64,000 nt of DNA from SURF-28 sp034521465. GTDB lineage: Bacteria; Bacteroidota; Ignavibacteria; Ignavibacteriales; Melioribacteraceae. Under the pieces are notes generated by a model that saw only the letters and a program-made list of their open reading frames with translations, was not told the DNA's origin and did not search any database. The stretch lies in the NCBI GenBank assembly GCA_034521465.1, contig JAXHMN010000011.1, positions 1-64,000 on the forward strand, written 5' to 3'. Positions 10,810 through 20,687 of the stretch are shown one piece after another; position 1 is the stretch's first letter, and each line of letters begins with the position of its first letter. A program made the translations under genes and the position numbers.

Positions 10810-11334
10810 GTGTTCTTTCTGGGATGTTTTTTGCGCTTCTCTGTTATTGCTTGATTAAATTCCTTCACACTTTCCAACAATGATTCATACAAATCTTTTT
10901 TAATATTACTCAATATTTTAGTAACAACATGATCATAACCTTTTAGGTGAACGCGTAAACCAATTTGCACACCTTGTTTGGAATCGTGAATGTAAAGCGG
11001 ACGAGCTTTGTTCCCGCTGAATATTGATCCGGTTATTTTATCAATATCTTTATGGTAGATTGTAACTTTTTTATCGGAAAGCAGAAAATCTTCACAGATC
11101 ATTTTTTCATTATCTATAGATACTTTATACGGAAAAGTTTTGTAAGCTTTTATGTAATGTTTGTTCATTGCATATATAATCGTTGCATTCAGCAGCGCCG
11201 CTAAAACATAATACCAATGGTGAAACATTGACTGCACCATAGACATACAAATAAAAAAGTAAAATAATAGTAACGGGAATATTCGCCCAGCTGTAAACGA
11301 GCCGTGCAAAAAATGAGTAAGTGTGTGTTGTCAT
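10791..11334 (-). CDS. Membrane protein with bacterial PH-like domain (one frameshift)
   Basis: About 180 residues, function unknown. Two closely spaced hydrophobic helices at the N-terminus (WANIPVTIILLF and HHWYYVLAALLNATIIYAM) form a hairpin anchor. A soluble domain follows (YKVSIDNEKMICEDFLLSDK to LLESVKEF) whose strand pattern resembles the bacterial PH (DUF304-type) fold. The C-terminus is very basic (KKHPRKNTKKPAK). The frame breaks in a run of six T near 11245, and removing one T joins the two halves. The start is uncertain: ATG 11334 is preferred because the first helix follows it, but in-frame ATGs at 11367 and 11403 exist. The last codons overlap the HU terminator. Confidence 0.55.
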
Positions 11335-11414
11335 AGTTGAATTATTTCTTTTTCTCAATTTACTCATTCTTTGATTAAATTGGCGAACCACAAAACTAGT
11401 CAATTGAGGGCGAT

Positions 11415-11882
11415 ATGAAAAGTTTACTTACTCTGTTTTTATTTTTGAATTTAATAATTACCGCTGAGCCGACTCAGTTGAAGAATTTTGATGAAGTTTA
11501 TAATGCAGCAATTAATGGAAACGATGTCAACATTGTTATTCACTATGCCAAAACCGATTTGATGATTGAGGGTAAAGTTGAACCGGCTCCCGATGCAATA
11601 GGCGGTATGAATTTAGATACATACGAATATTTTGCAGTGGGTACAGTTCGAAACGAAAAAGCATATATCTCAACTTCGGAAACTGTTTTGATCAATCATC
11701 CCTTTTATGGATATGTTTACAATTATGTTAAACTAAGAATTTATGAAGATAATTCGGTTGAAATAATTGCCCAGTATCTTGACCCAATTGCCTATGATGT
11801 GAAAATGGATGAAACTTTTTGGGGTGAGATTAATAATACAGAGAATGATGGGGGAGTTTACTTTTATAAAAATTCTAATTGA
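11415..11882 (+). CDS. VirK-like secreted protein
   Basis: A 155-residue protein with a short signal peptide (MKSLLTLFLFLNLIITAEP). The body, FDEVYNAAINGNDVNIVIHY followed by GGMNLDTYEYFAVGTVRN and YVYNYVKLRIYEDNSVEI, resembles the VirK family (PF06903 type), a periplasmic domain of unknown biochemical role first named in Agrobacterium. There are no catalytic residues to point at. It is 12 bp ahead of the YpdA-like reductase and probably co-transcribed with it, though a functional link is not evident. The family call is from memory of the pattern. Confidence 0.6.
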   Translation: MKSLLTLFLFLNLIITAEPTQLKNFDEVYNAAINGNDVNIVIHYAKTDLMIEGKVEPAPDAIGGMNLDTYEYFAVGTVRNEKAYISTSETVLINHPFYGYVYNYVKLRIYEDNSVEIIAQYLDPIAYDVKMDETFWGEINNTENDGGVYFYKNSN

Positions 11883-11894
11883 GGTGTAACAAAA

Positions 11895-12854
11895 ATGAAA
11901 TACGATGTAATAATTATCGGTGCTGGTCCCATAGGACTTGCATGCGGGATAGAAGCTGAAAAAAGCAAACTGAGTTACTTAATAATTGAGAAAGGTTGTT
12001 TGGTGAATTCAATTTTCAACTATCCCACTAACATGACTTTCTTCTCAACTTCGGAAAGATTGGAGATCGGTGATGTACCTTTTATCTCACACGGACCGAA
12101 ACCGACCCGTACCGAAGCATTGGAATATTATAGAAGAGTTAAACGTGCGTGGAATTTGAAAGTTCATCTTTACGAAAAAGTAAAAAGTGTTGAAGGCAAA
12201 AAAGATAACTTTGTTATTTCTTCAGAGAAAGATAAATACGAATCTAAAAATGTAATTATATCAACCGGCTTTTTTGACTATGCAAACTATCTAAATATTC
12301 CGGGCGAAGATCTTTCGAAAGTAAAACATTACTACGATGATCCGCATCCCTATATCGATCAAAAGATTGTTGTTATCGGCGGCGGCAACTCGGCTGTTGA
12401 TGTTGCACTCGAAACATACCGACGCGGTTCGGAAGTTACAATGGTGATTAAAAATGATAAGATTGATGATGGAGTTAAATATTGGGTTAAGCCGGATATG
12501 GAAAATAGAATTAAGGAGGGTTCAATAACTGCTCATTTTAATTCTCACTTAACTGAAATACGCGAAAAGGAAGTTGACATTCAAACACCGAATGGAAAGC
12601 TTACAATAGAGAATGATTTTGTTTTAGCTATGACCGGTTATCATCCCGATTTTGAGTTTCTTACTTCAATGGGGATAGAATTAAATGATAAACGTGAACC
12701 GGTTTACGATGAAGAAACTTTTGAAACAAATGTACCGGGAATTTTTTTAGCAGGAGTTGTAAGCGGGGGAATGGATACAAGTAGATGGTTTATTGAAAAT
12801 TCTAGATATCATGCAGAAAATATTATGAAATATTTATCTGAGGATAATTCCTAA
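11895..12854 (+). CDS. ypdA: YpdA-family FAD/NAD(P)-binding reductase
   Basis: A 319-residue flavoprotein of the thioredoxin-reductase-like YpdA family, whose characterised members reduce bacillithiol disulfide with NADPH. The FAD-binding Rossmann motif is DVIIIGAGPIGLACGIEAEK (4-23). A second dinucleotide motif, VVIGGGNSAVDVALE, lies near 158-172. The C-terminal FAD signature is PGIFLAGVV. There is no CxxC redox pair as in true thioredoxin reductase, consistent with YpdA. The active-site region NMTFFSTSERLEIGD near 48-62 is family-like. It is preceded by GAGGTG and followed by a bidirectional terminator. Bacillithiol use by this organism is inferred, not shown here. Confidence 0.85.
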   Translation: MKYDVIIIGAGPIGLACGIEAEKSKLSYLIIEKGCLVNSIFNYPTNMTFFSTSERLEIGDVPFISHGPKPTRTEALEYYRRVKRAWNLKVHLYEKVKSVEGKKDNFVISSEKDKYESKNVIISTGFFDYANYLNIPGEDLSKVKHYYDDPHPYIDQKIVVIGGGNSAVDVALETYRRGSEVTMVIKNDKIDDGVKYWVKPDMENRIKEGSITAHFNSHLTEIREKEVDIQTPNGKLTIENDFVLAMTGYHPDFEFLTSMGIELNDKREPVYDEETFETNVPGIFLAGVVSGGMDTSRWFIENSRYHAENIMKYLSEDNS

Positions 12855-12891
12855 GATAAAACTCGATGAGCACACAAATTGATTTAAAATA

Positions 12892-12916
12892 AAAAAGCCG
12901 CACAAGGCGGCTTTTA
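12892..12916. terminator. Bidirectional terminator between ypdA and the cytochrome operon
   Basis: AAAGCCGC (12894-12901) pairs with GCGGCTTT (12907-12914), with A-runs on the left and T-runs on the right. It can end ypdA transcription from the left and the long minus-strand cytochrome operon from the right. Confidence 0.8.
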
Positions 12917-12938
12917 CAAACTAAATTAAAAGAGTTAA

Positions 12939-14150
12939 TCAATCGCCGAACACATTTATATTTCCGTCTATGTGAAGTTCGTTGTTGATTATCTCACCGG
13001 CTTGATTTACAACATTGCCGTGACAATTAGAGCAATCAGTAATTTCAAAATCATCTTGACCGTAATGTCCGTTCGGGAGTGCAGTAACTAGTTGACCCGA
13101 AGCATCGATTTCACCGTGACAAGTTCCGCAAGCTGCCTGTGTTCCGTCAACTTTATTCCAAATTGGGCTGTAGTTGTTTCCATACATTCTATCTTCAACA
13201 TAAGCAAAGTCGTAAGGTGAATCTGCGGCTTTAAATTCAAAGTTACCGTGGCAATACGTGTTCTGACAAGTAAACTCCGTGAAGTTATAATCAGCATTTG
13301 AAGGACCACCATTCGTAAAGTCACCAAAATTCAATTCAGCTCTCAAAGCTCCGTCAATGTGTCCTTCGGAATCAAATTCACTTGGTACGGTATGACACTC
13401 ATTACAAGAAACATTTTGACCAATTTGGATTCCGTAAAGGTGAACTTGGTGAGCACCAACCGCATGATCGGTTGTACTAGTTTCATTATTAGTTCCTTGC
13501 GGAGGAGCTATTCTTGTTGGGTCGGTAAAATCACCGTGACATGTATTACAAGCTTCCGGCCCGTTTTCTTTAGTATGACAAGTCAAACAAGTTGTACTTG
13601 CTAAACCACCGGCATAATCTTCGCCATGGCATTGTGAGCAAATTTCCATATCCCAATCCATGCCGCGAATGAAGTTACCATGAAAATCTTCACTTGAAGG
13701 ATTTCTTATACCTTCTTTATGAACGCCAATTCCACTGTGGCATCTTTCACAACTTGGGCTTACACTTCCGCCGCTCCAATCTTCACCATGACATTGTTGA
13801 CATTCATAGAATTGATCGAAATCTGCTATATATAAACCGTGGAAGTTGTCACCGCTTGGATTATTAATTCCTTCCTGATGAACTGCAACTGTTGGATGAC
13901 AATTTCCGGTTGCACAGCTTAACTCTGCAGTTCCGCCGGAGTAATCAGCAGCATGACATGTCTGACAGTTATCAATTCCGTTATCGCGAACTAAAAATGC
14001 ATGAAAATTTTCAGAACCTGAATTCATTGATTCTTTGCCGTGAACTTTAACTTCTTCGGGAGCTGTTAAGTCTTCTTTCATGTCTGCACAACCAAAGAAG
14101 AGAGACAGACCAAGAATTATTAAAATTGAATAAGAAATAACGTATTTCAT
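12939..14150 (-). CDS. Undecaheme c-type cytochrome lipoprotein
   Basis: A 403-residue lipoprotein: the signal peptide ends in lipobox LFFGC (Cys about 21). It has nine CX2CH motifs (CQTCH, CQQCH, CERCH, CSQCH, CLTCH, CNTCH, CNECH, CGTCH, CSNCH) plus two CX4CH motifs (CATGNCH, CQNTYCH), so up to 11 hemes. The N-terminal half shows three tandem repeats of about 45 residues built on NFHG/CxxCHxEDxxGG/xCxxCH. The C-terminal half resembles the CxxxxCH/CXXCH domain found in Geobacter outer-surface cytochromes. It is the last gene of the cytochrome operon. As a lipoprotein next to a beta-barrel it is the best candidate for the outer, surface-facing element. CX4CH sites may need special heme ligation. 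Confidence 0.88.
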   Translation of the reverse strand: MKYVISYSILIILGLSLFFGCADMKEDLTAPEEVKVHGKESMNSGSENFHAFLVRDNGIDNCQTCHAADYSGGTAELSCATGNCHPTVAVHQEGINNPSGDNFHGLYIADFDQFYECQQCHGEDWSGGSVSPSCERCHSGIGVHKEGIRNPSSEDFHGNFIRGMDWDMEICSQCHGEDYAGGLASTTCLTCHTKENGPEACNTCHGDFTDPTRIAPPQGTNNETSTTDHAVGAHQVHLYGIQIGQNVSCNECHTVPSEFDSEGHIDGALRAELNFGDFTNGGPSNADYNFTEFTCQNTYCHGNFEFKAADSPYDFAYVEDRMYGNNYSPIWNKVDGTQAACGTCHGEIDASGQLVTALPNGHYGQDDFEITDCSNCHGNVVNQAGEIINNELHIDGNINVFGD

Positions 14151-14170
14151 TGTTAACCTGTAAGTTTAAC

Positions 14171-15376
14171 TTAATTGTTATGACAATATGCACAGAATCC
14201 TAAATTAGGATTACCGCCCGGATAGGCATTTGGATCAGTATGGCAATTGTAGCAAACAGATCCGGGATCGTTATGCCAGTCGCCATTGCTGTCACGCATA
14301 TAATTTATATCGTGAGTTTTCGGATTTGTGCCTCTAACACCATCCGGATCAACGTGACAAAGAATACAGTTTGGATCAGTGCCTTGAACATCATGACATG
14401 AAGCGCATCTTTCAATATCACGTTTTGCAAGTCTAGCATGATCACCACCGCCGGAACCGACACCGATCATCACAAAGTTTTGAACCAAGTGCGAAGTAGG
14501 TAATATTCCTTCGGCAGCAAAGTCTTCATTTGCACCTGAATGGCAAGCAGCACAGAATGTTTCAGTCTCGTGACAAGTTTGACACTCCATTGATTTACCT
14601 TTGGCATCTATACCGTGAGTAAACCTGTAATCAAGTTCATGAACTCTCGTGATCTTCTGCTTTTTCTCATTATCAACATAAGTGTGCGGTGAGTATGGAG
14701 TGTAAAAATCATTTACCAGATTGCTTTCATCAATTACATTTGTTGATACGTGGCAATCTTCACAGAATACATCATTATGACACATTGCACAGTTTGCGTT
14801 AGCGCCCATTGCACTGAATCCGTGATTATCAAAAAATGATGCAGTCCTATGATCTTGCGGTAATAAATTGACTGTAGAAACATGGCATGATTCACATGTG
14901 TTCGAGGCGATCGCTTTGTCATTGTGGCAAGTATAACACTGAGACATAGGAGGATGCACTTGCGATGACTCAAAGCTGTAGTTAACCTCGTCCATTTCTT
15001 TATGGCATTCAGCACACTGCATTCCTTGATCTTCAATATGGAATGAGTGATCAAAATAAAGTTCGGATTCTTTTTGAATGAGCGGTTCGTAGACATCTTC
15101 GTAATGACATGTACCGCAGTTATCCATATCTTCAACATCATGGCACATTGCGCAAGCATCTTTTTCCGGTAAAAGTCTGTCGGATAAAGATGTGCTTCCA
15201 AGTACGCCTTCGTGGCATGATTCGCATTCAATTAATTCAGCATGCAGCGCATGTGAAAACATGATAATATCTTCATTTGTTCTTTCGGCAGGTTCTTCTT
15301 GAGTTGAAAATGCAGTGCTGAAGAGAAATACAAATACCGCAAGAACAGTTATTGAATATGTAAATAGTTTTTTCAT
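14171..15376 (-). CDS. 14-heme periplasmic c-type cytochrome
   Basis: A 401-residue secreted protein with a signal peptide (MKKLFTYSITVLAVFVFLFSTAFS). Fourteen CX2CH motifs are counted: CESCH, CAMCH, CGTCH, CAECH, CYTCH, CESCH, CAMCH, CEDCH, CQTCH, CAACH, CASCH, CILCH, CYNCH, CAYCH. Several come in close pairs (CAMCH-N3-CEDCH, CQTCH-N4-CAACH), as in cytochrome wires with stacked hemes. There is no membrane segment beyond the signal peptide. It sits between the beta-barrel (2 bp away) and the lipoprotein cytochrome (20 bp), which suggests it fills or docks at the barrel to carry electrons across the outer membrane. That role is inferred. Confidence 0.9.
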   Translation of the reverse strand: MKKLFTYSITVLAVFVFLFSTAFSTQEEPAERTNEDIIMFSHALHAELIECESCHEGVLGSTSLSDRLLPEKDACAMCHDVEDMDNCGTCHYEDVYEPLIQKESELYFDHSFHIEDQGMQCAECHKEMDEVNYSFESSQVHPPMSQCYTCHNDKAIASNTCESCHVSTVNLLPQDHRTASFFDNHGFSAMGANANCAMCHNDVFCEDCHVSTNVIDESNLVNDFYTPYSPHTYVDNEKKQKITRVHELDYRFTHGIDAKGKSMECQTCHETETFCAACHSGANEDFAAEGILPTSHLVQNFVMIGVGSGGGDHARLAKRDIERCASCHDVQGTDPNCILCHVDPDGVRGTNPKTHDINYMRDSNGDWHNDPGSVCYNCHTDPNAYPGGNPNLGFCAYCHNN

Positions 15377-15378
15377 AT

Positions 15379-16648
15379 TTAATCGAAATTAGTGTTAAAC
15401 CAATGATTGATTTTAAAGAGAATTCGGAAATCGTTATCGTAAATTTTGTTGTTCACAAATTGACCTTGAAGATCGAATGATAATTTTTTCCAAGGACGAA
15501 TATTTACGCCGGCTAAAACAGCGAGTAAGTTATTTGTTTCAGCATCTTCCGATAGTTTGTAGCTCGTATAAGTTATTCCAATTGACGGAGTAACAAATCC
15601 CTCTGCAAATGTCCGCGCAGTGTAGATTGAAAATGCATCCAATTCACCAGCGTAACCGAAAGTCTTTCTAAAACTAACACTGCCAAGAGTTGTATTTACT
15701 CCGAGGGATAATCTCTGTGATTCATCGTCTTCATAAGTTACGTTGCCGAACTTTCCGTAAGCGGTAATGAAATCGCTGAACTTATAATCGAGACCAGCTT
15801 CAATTTCTTGTGAGTTCGATACGTTGAAGACAGAGAATATTGAGTTATAGCGTATCTTAGGTTCTCTGTAATTATAGTAAAGTGAAATTCCAAAGTCTTT
15901 TATCTGACTGTATCTACCGCTGATCTCAAACTTTGATGTCTGGGAAAAGTTTAGATCGTAGTGATATCTTGTGTTTAACTCTACGATTTTGCGGAAGATG
16001 GTACGAGACTTCACCACCAAGAAACTTAAATTGATTAGAAGCACGTTTGATCAAAACAGTATCAAGTACGTTGAATTCATTTAAACGAATTGCATCGTAG
16101 TCTTGTGCTTTAAAGTTTTTGTCGGTGTAATTAAGTGCTATCCTCAAATTGTCATGAGGATAGGCAGTAAATTCACCGCCCAAGACATAATCATTTGAAA
16201 GATCATCAGTCAATTCAAGTTTTTGATACGCCGGTACATTTCCGCCGTAGAACCCTTCGAGCTTGAAAATGCTGTGTCTAAGCTGGAGATTTACACCGTC
16301 ATAAACTCCGCCGGCAATACCGTTAAATAGTGATTGACGACCAAGTTTTACGGTTGCTACATCGAATAAATCTCTCGCTTCAACATATAAATTATAGAAA
16401 CGCAATCTTGGATCATTAACCTGAGCGTTTGCAAGATCGGTTTCTAAATTAAAGCGGGTTCTAAGTGAAATGTTATCTTTATTTAGATTAAAATATAACG
16501 AGCTAAATGACCTAACGTATGTTTCCGATACTTCAGGAGCTGAATATCTTTCGAAAGTGTATAAAGAAGTAGAGAACCTTCCGTTTAGGTTTTGAGCCAT
16601 CAGTAAAGATGTTGAAACTAAGAGGGCTGCAAATAAAAATTTTTTCAT
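15379..16648 (-). CDS. Outer-membrane beta-barrel of the cytochrome cluster (one frameshift)
   Basis: About 422 residues. A signal peptide (MKKFLFAALLVSTSLLMAQ) is followed by alternating beta-strand pattern throughout, with RLRFYNLYVEARD, VKLGRQSLFNGIAGG and many YxY/FxF strands. The C-terminal strand, RILFKINHWFNTNFD, ends with an aromatic. The frame is broken near 15987; removing one A from CAAAAT joins YHLPQ to IVELNTRYHYDL. The fold is a 16-20 strand porin-like barrel by rough strand count. Its place between 4-heme and 14-heme cytochrome genes parallels the porin of porin-cytochrome conduits (MtrB, or the Geobacter Pcc barrels), although no direct sequence likeness to MtrB is visible. 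Confidence 0.75.
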
Positions 16649-16668
16649 CGTATTAAACCTATGCTGAT

Positions 16669-17212
16669 TTATTCAGTTGGTATATCATGTTTAATTTTTT
16701 CGTAACTCTCAGCAAAATTGAATTCTTTGTAAGTCGGACTTTCTTCGTTGTGGCAAGTAACACATTGTGCTTCAATAGCAGCTTCATCTGCCCACACAAC
16801 TAAACCGGCTTCAACAGAAGCTTCTCTGTCTTTCATTACTTTCATTGATTTGTATTCCGATCCGGGTCCGTGGCAAGTTTCGCATTGCACACCTTGAGCA
16901 ACCTCAAAACCTTTTTCTAATCTTGCTTCAGGAAGATCGTAACCAGTTGCGTGGCATTTTAAGCAAGCTTCGGTTTCTACAGCAGGAGTTTCGAAACCCA
17001 TTTCAGCAGCAATTTTGTCTGATTCTTCTGTTTGAAGTGTTTTGTATGCTTCGGCATGTTTTGAAGCTTCCCAGATAGGAAGTTGTGAACCTTGTTTTTC
17101 GGATTTGTGACACATCGTGCATTTTTTAACACCGATATAATTGAATTCTTGTGCTTGTAACTGCTAAAGCAACAAAAAATAAAGCGAGAATTGATACGGT
17201 TAGTTTTCTCAT
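16669..17212 (-). CDS. Tetraheme cytochrome c554-like protein (one frameshift)
   Basis: About 180 residues: signal peptide (MRKLTVSILALFFVALA), then YIGVKKCTMCHKSEKQG, CLKCHATGYD, CETCHGPGSEYK and CVTCHNEESP. This gives four CX2CH sites in the arrangement of cytochrome c554-type proteins, with the typical WEASKHAEAY segment after heme 1. The frame change is near 17157; removing one T in GTTACAA joins the signal peptide to AQEFNYIGV. ATG 17212 was chosen because it begins the signal peptide and a GGAGGT lies just upstream. A 108-bp gap separates it from the upstream CbcL-like gene, so it might have its own promoter. Likely a soluble periplasmic shuttle. Confidence 0.82.
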
Positions 17213-17320
17213 AACCCATTACCTCCTGTTAGTTGACTATTAATGACTAAAATATAATCCAAATATCCTGTTTTAGCAATTGTGGATGTAAAAATCTTTT
17301 TATAGAATTACCTGAATTTG

Positions 17321-19786
17321 TTAATTTTTCTTATCTACTCCGGTTATTCTCTCGATTACCCAGTTTCTTAATTCGGGATCTTTTTCCATTTCTTCTGACA
17401 TTACTTCGTCCGGATCAGCGCCGTGTTTTTCCATCGTTTCTAAGAATAGTTTTGTTGAATGGCTAACTTGATCTCTATCTTTTTGACCTTCTTTAATCTG
17501 CATCCATTCTAAAGTAATTTTTTTGAAATGTTTTTCGTGATGATGACGGTATCTGTGTAAACTCATTTTTCCGTCAACCCAGACAAAACTCATTGGGTAT
17601 TCACTCGGACGGAAGATAACGAAGAACCAGTGCCATACAATTATTGCAAGCGAAGCTAAAATTGCTTCATAAAAGTGAATTGTTTCACTCACTTTAATCA
17701 GCCAAAGCGGAGCCCAATCGCCGACCATAGTTGGGAACCAAAGAATTAAACCTGTAACTCCCATTACTATTGTACCCCAAACCAGAGCCCAGTATTCGGC
17801 TTTTTCAGTGTAATCAAACTTGTTGAATTCGGGTGGATGTTTTCTTAAGCGCAAATAATATAACATGTTTTGAACTGCTTCTTTTGCATCGTCAAATCTT
17901 GGGATAAGATTAACCAGCACATCTCTTCCTCTTCTAGTTGCAAAGAGATAGCCGATGTGATAAATACCTAACCCCATCATTATAACAGCTGAAACACGGT
18001 GTATCCATTGACGCAGTGTTTCTGTCATACCGAGTTGATACAATCCGTCCGCCCACCAGCTATTGGGGTACTTAAGAGCAAAGCCGGTTATTGCCAAGAT
18101 GATAAAGGACGTAAATAATAAAACATGCTGAATAATCTCATTCGTTGTAAATCGAGGTATAACAATTTCTTCACGCTCAAGTTGTTTTCGTTTTTTAACT
18201 TCGACAAAATATATAAGTATGTTATGTAGAACCATTCCGCCAATAATCACAACAATCAACCAGAAATAGAAAGTTGTAACAACGCCCTCAATTTTTTGTG
18301 CTTTTTCATTCTGCGTTATGTGAGAATAACTTTCCGAGAATACTTGTGTTGCATTCGGATGACATTTTTGACAAGTCTCTCTAACATTCTCTTTGCTGAC
18401 TGCAGATTCAGGATGTGACTGCGGTAGAATATCGTGGACATTGTGACAATCAATACAATATGCCGCGTTCGGATCATTTCTTTGAACTGCTAACCCGTGA
18501 TAACTGTCTTGGTAGCTGTAAGCTTCAGCTTGAGATAAACCGAGTCTTGAAGTTAATATTGGATCTTGGTGACATGAGATACAAATTTCTTCTTGGAATT
18601 GTTTAACCGAATAAGTGCCGTCGGCAAGATCTTTAGCTCTAGAGCTGTGTTCGCTGTGGCAATCGCTGCAAATTGGAGCAACTCTCAAACCTTTTCGTGC
18701 ACCGATCCAGTGAATTGAGTTTTCGTATTCGTGTACAACATCTGCATGGCATTGTGCACAAGTCTCATTTAAGCTATATGGTGAAATGGTTGAGCCGGGT
18801 TGAATTCTATTTTTAATATCGTGAACACCGTGACAAGTTGAACAATTCATATCCATTTCAACACCTTGTTCCATAAGGGTATAGTGAAATGAATCTTGAA
18901 ATCTCAAACCTGATCTCGCAGTTATCAAGCCAAACTTTTGTAGCGAATTCCGGATCGTCATGACAAGTTCCGCATGTCTGCGCTAAGTTATCTTCATTGT
19001 TAACGGGACTTTTGGGATCTGTTCAACGGAAGTAATATCATGTGAACCGTGACAATCCCAGCAGGTAGCCGCTTCTTCAATTCCCTTATCTAATGAAATA
19101 CCGTGAATGCTTTCCTTGTGTTCAGCAGCAATATCACTATGGCAAACGAAGCAGCTTGCAGTTTCAACTTTCTCAAAATTATCCGGGTGATCTTCAAGTT
19201 TGCTTCCGATTGCCGAATGGCAGTCGTTGCAAATTAAATCTTGATGGACAGATTGTGAAAGCTGCGGTCGAAAGTCTTCGGTATCATGGCATGTTGAGCA
19301 TTGGTCATCACCGACAGGCTGCAATGTGTGAAACGGTCTCATTAATACTTTTGTATCATGGCAATCCGAGCAATAGTCTCTCGCTTTGTTCGGGCTCTCT
19401 TCCGGGGATTTTACATAGTGATAACCGTGACAGTCAATACATTCGGGTGGATTTTCAACTCTTTCTTTTAATCTATGATGAACATCATTTTGAACGATTG
19501 AAAAAATCTCATCGTGGCAATCTGCGCATTCAACTTTATAAATATCGGTTCCTTCTTTGTGCGGTATATCTTCACCGTCAAAACCGGTATGGCAATCGGC
19601 ACAATTAAAAAATCCGTGTACGGATTCGGAATATTTTGCACCGTTAACGAAGAGAGAAACTTCTTTACCGCTTCGCTCATAAGTAAGTGATACGTCTTCG
19701 TGACAGACTAAACAATCATCTTGAGCAAATATTGTGGGAGCAAAAAATGCAATATAAAATAGAATTAAGATTTTCTTCATCATCAT
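17321..19786 (-). CDS. CbcL-like fusion: 16-heme cytochrome c plus b-type cytochrome (two frameshifts)
   Basis: About 820 residues. After a signal peptide come 16 CX2CH motifs (CLVCH, CADCH twice, CIDCH, CSDCH, CSTCH, CNDCH, CFVCH, CWDCH, CGTCH, CSTCH, CAQCH, CSDCH, CISCH, CIDCH, CQKCH). Then an anchor helix (FYFWLIVVIIGGMVLHNILIY) and a formate-dehydrogenase-gamma/b561-like four-helix domain follow, with histidines for two b hemes (HVLLFTSF, HRVSAVIMMGLGIYHIGY, HFYEAILASLAIIVWHWFF). The layout resembles Geobacter CbcL, an inner-membrane quinol oxidase that passes electrons to periplasmic cytochromes. Two compensating indels lie near 19006 (one A missing) and 18936 (one base extra), splitting the visible frame into 18983-19786 and 17321-18961. 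Confidence 0.85.
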
Positions 19787-19811
19787 CCCGTAAAAATAAT
19801 TTTTAGAAATT

Positions 19812-20687
19812 TTATCTGTATAAGAATATCATTGAATATATAATTAAAACAACAATAAGTAATCCTAGTGTTAATGCAGTGAAACCAAAAATCTTTGCGA
19901 ATTTTTTAAGCCATTCCGGCGGAGGTGGTGCAAATCTATCTTCCAGTTTTCCTTCGTCAACAAGCTGCTGATATTCTCTTGGTCTGTCTTTCTTAAATTC
20001 TTCAAGTGGTACTCTGCCGGTAAATATAACATTATCCATTGGGAATTTATCAGGCCGGAAATGTGTGTTAAAGAAGTGAACCGTAAAAATAAATCCCGTT
20101 GCAAGGAGTGCTTCATCGCTATGAACAATTGTTGCAACGTTTATAAGCCAGCCGGGCAAACCGAGTGCTGTAAAGAATTCGGGAAACCATAATATCAAAC
20201 CGCTGAACCCGATAACCGCCACACCCCAGAAAACAGCAAAGTAATCAAACTTTTCCCAATAGGTCCATCTGCCGTAATCAGGTCTTTTGCCGACGCCGAA
20301 AAACCATTTAAAAGTTCCGATCAATTCTTTTAAGTCGCGTTTGTTAGGAACCATCGAGTTTTCACCGGAGAGCATGTACTTTAATGATTTTTTTTGTTTA
20401 GCAACTTTTTTTATTAGATAGCCGATATGAAGCGCAAAGTAACCGAAGGTTATAATTGCAGCAAGCCGGTGGATATAACCTGTTACTTCATAACCGCCCA
20501 TAATTTGGGATGCAACTTGAAATGCAGCAACCCCGGAAAACTTAATGGTCATACCGGTGATTGCCAGAGCCAAAAAACTTATAACAACCATTATGTGCAG
20601 AAAACTGAGAAAAGGTTCAAACCGCCAAATATATTTTTCTTCGTGTTCTTTTGCCCTATTTTCAGTAGTTGAATTTTGGTTCTCCAT
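19812..20687 (-). CDS. b-type cytochrome membrane subunit
   Basis: A 291-residue inner-membrane protein of the Ni/Fe-hydrogenase/formate-dehydrogenase b-type cytochrome kind. It has five hydrophobic helices and conserved histidines in FLSFLHIMVVISF, YIHRLAAIITFGYFALHIGY and IVHSDEALLATGFIFTVHFFNTHF, enough for two b hemes. It shares its overall plan with the C-terminal half of the downstream CbcL-like fusion, so the two probably arose by duplication. Its ATG overlaps the stop of the upstream 19-heme gene (ATGA), indicating tight coupling and probably a complex in which the 19-heme protein is the partner. The C-terminus ends in one more helix (FTALTLGLLIVVLIIYSMIF). Confidence 0.85.
   Translation of the reverse strand: MENQNSTTENRAKEHEEKYIWRFEPFLSFLHIMVVISFLALAITGMTIKFSGVAAFQVASQIMGGYEVTGYIHRLAAIITFGYFALHIGYLIKKVAKQKKSLKYMLSGENSMVPNKRDLKELIGTFKWFFGVGKRPDYGRWTYWEKFDYFAVFWGVAVIGFSGLILWFPEFFTALGLPGWLINVATIVHSDEALLATGFIFTVHFFNTHFRPDKFPMDNVIFTGRVPLEEFKKDRPREYQQLVDEGKLEDRFAPPPPEWLKKFAKIFGFTALTLGLLIVVLIIYSMIFLYR

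Noticed and set aside
19093..19608. + strand open frame of 171 codons opposite the cytochrome
   Set aside because: Artefact of reverse-complemented CXXCH codons; no start signal or homology.
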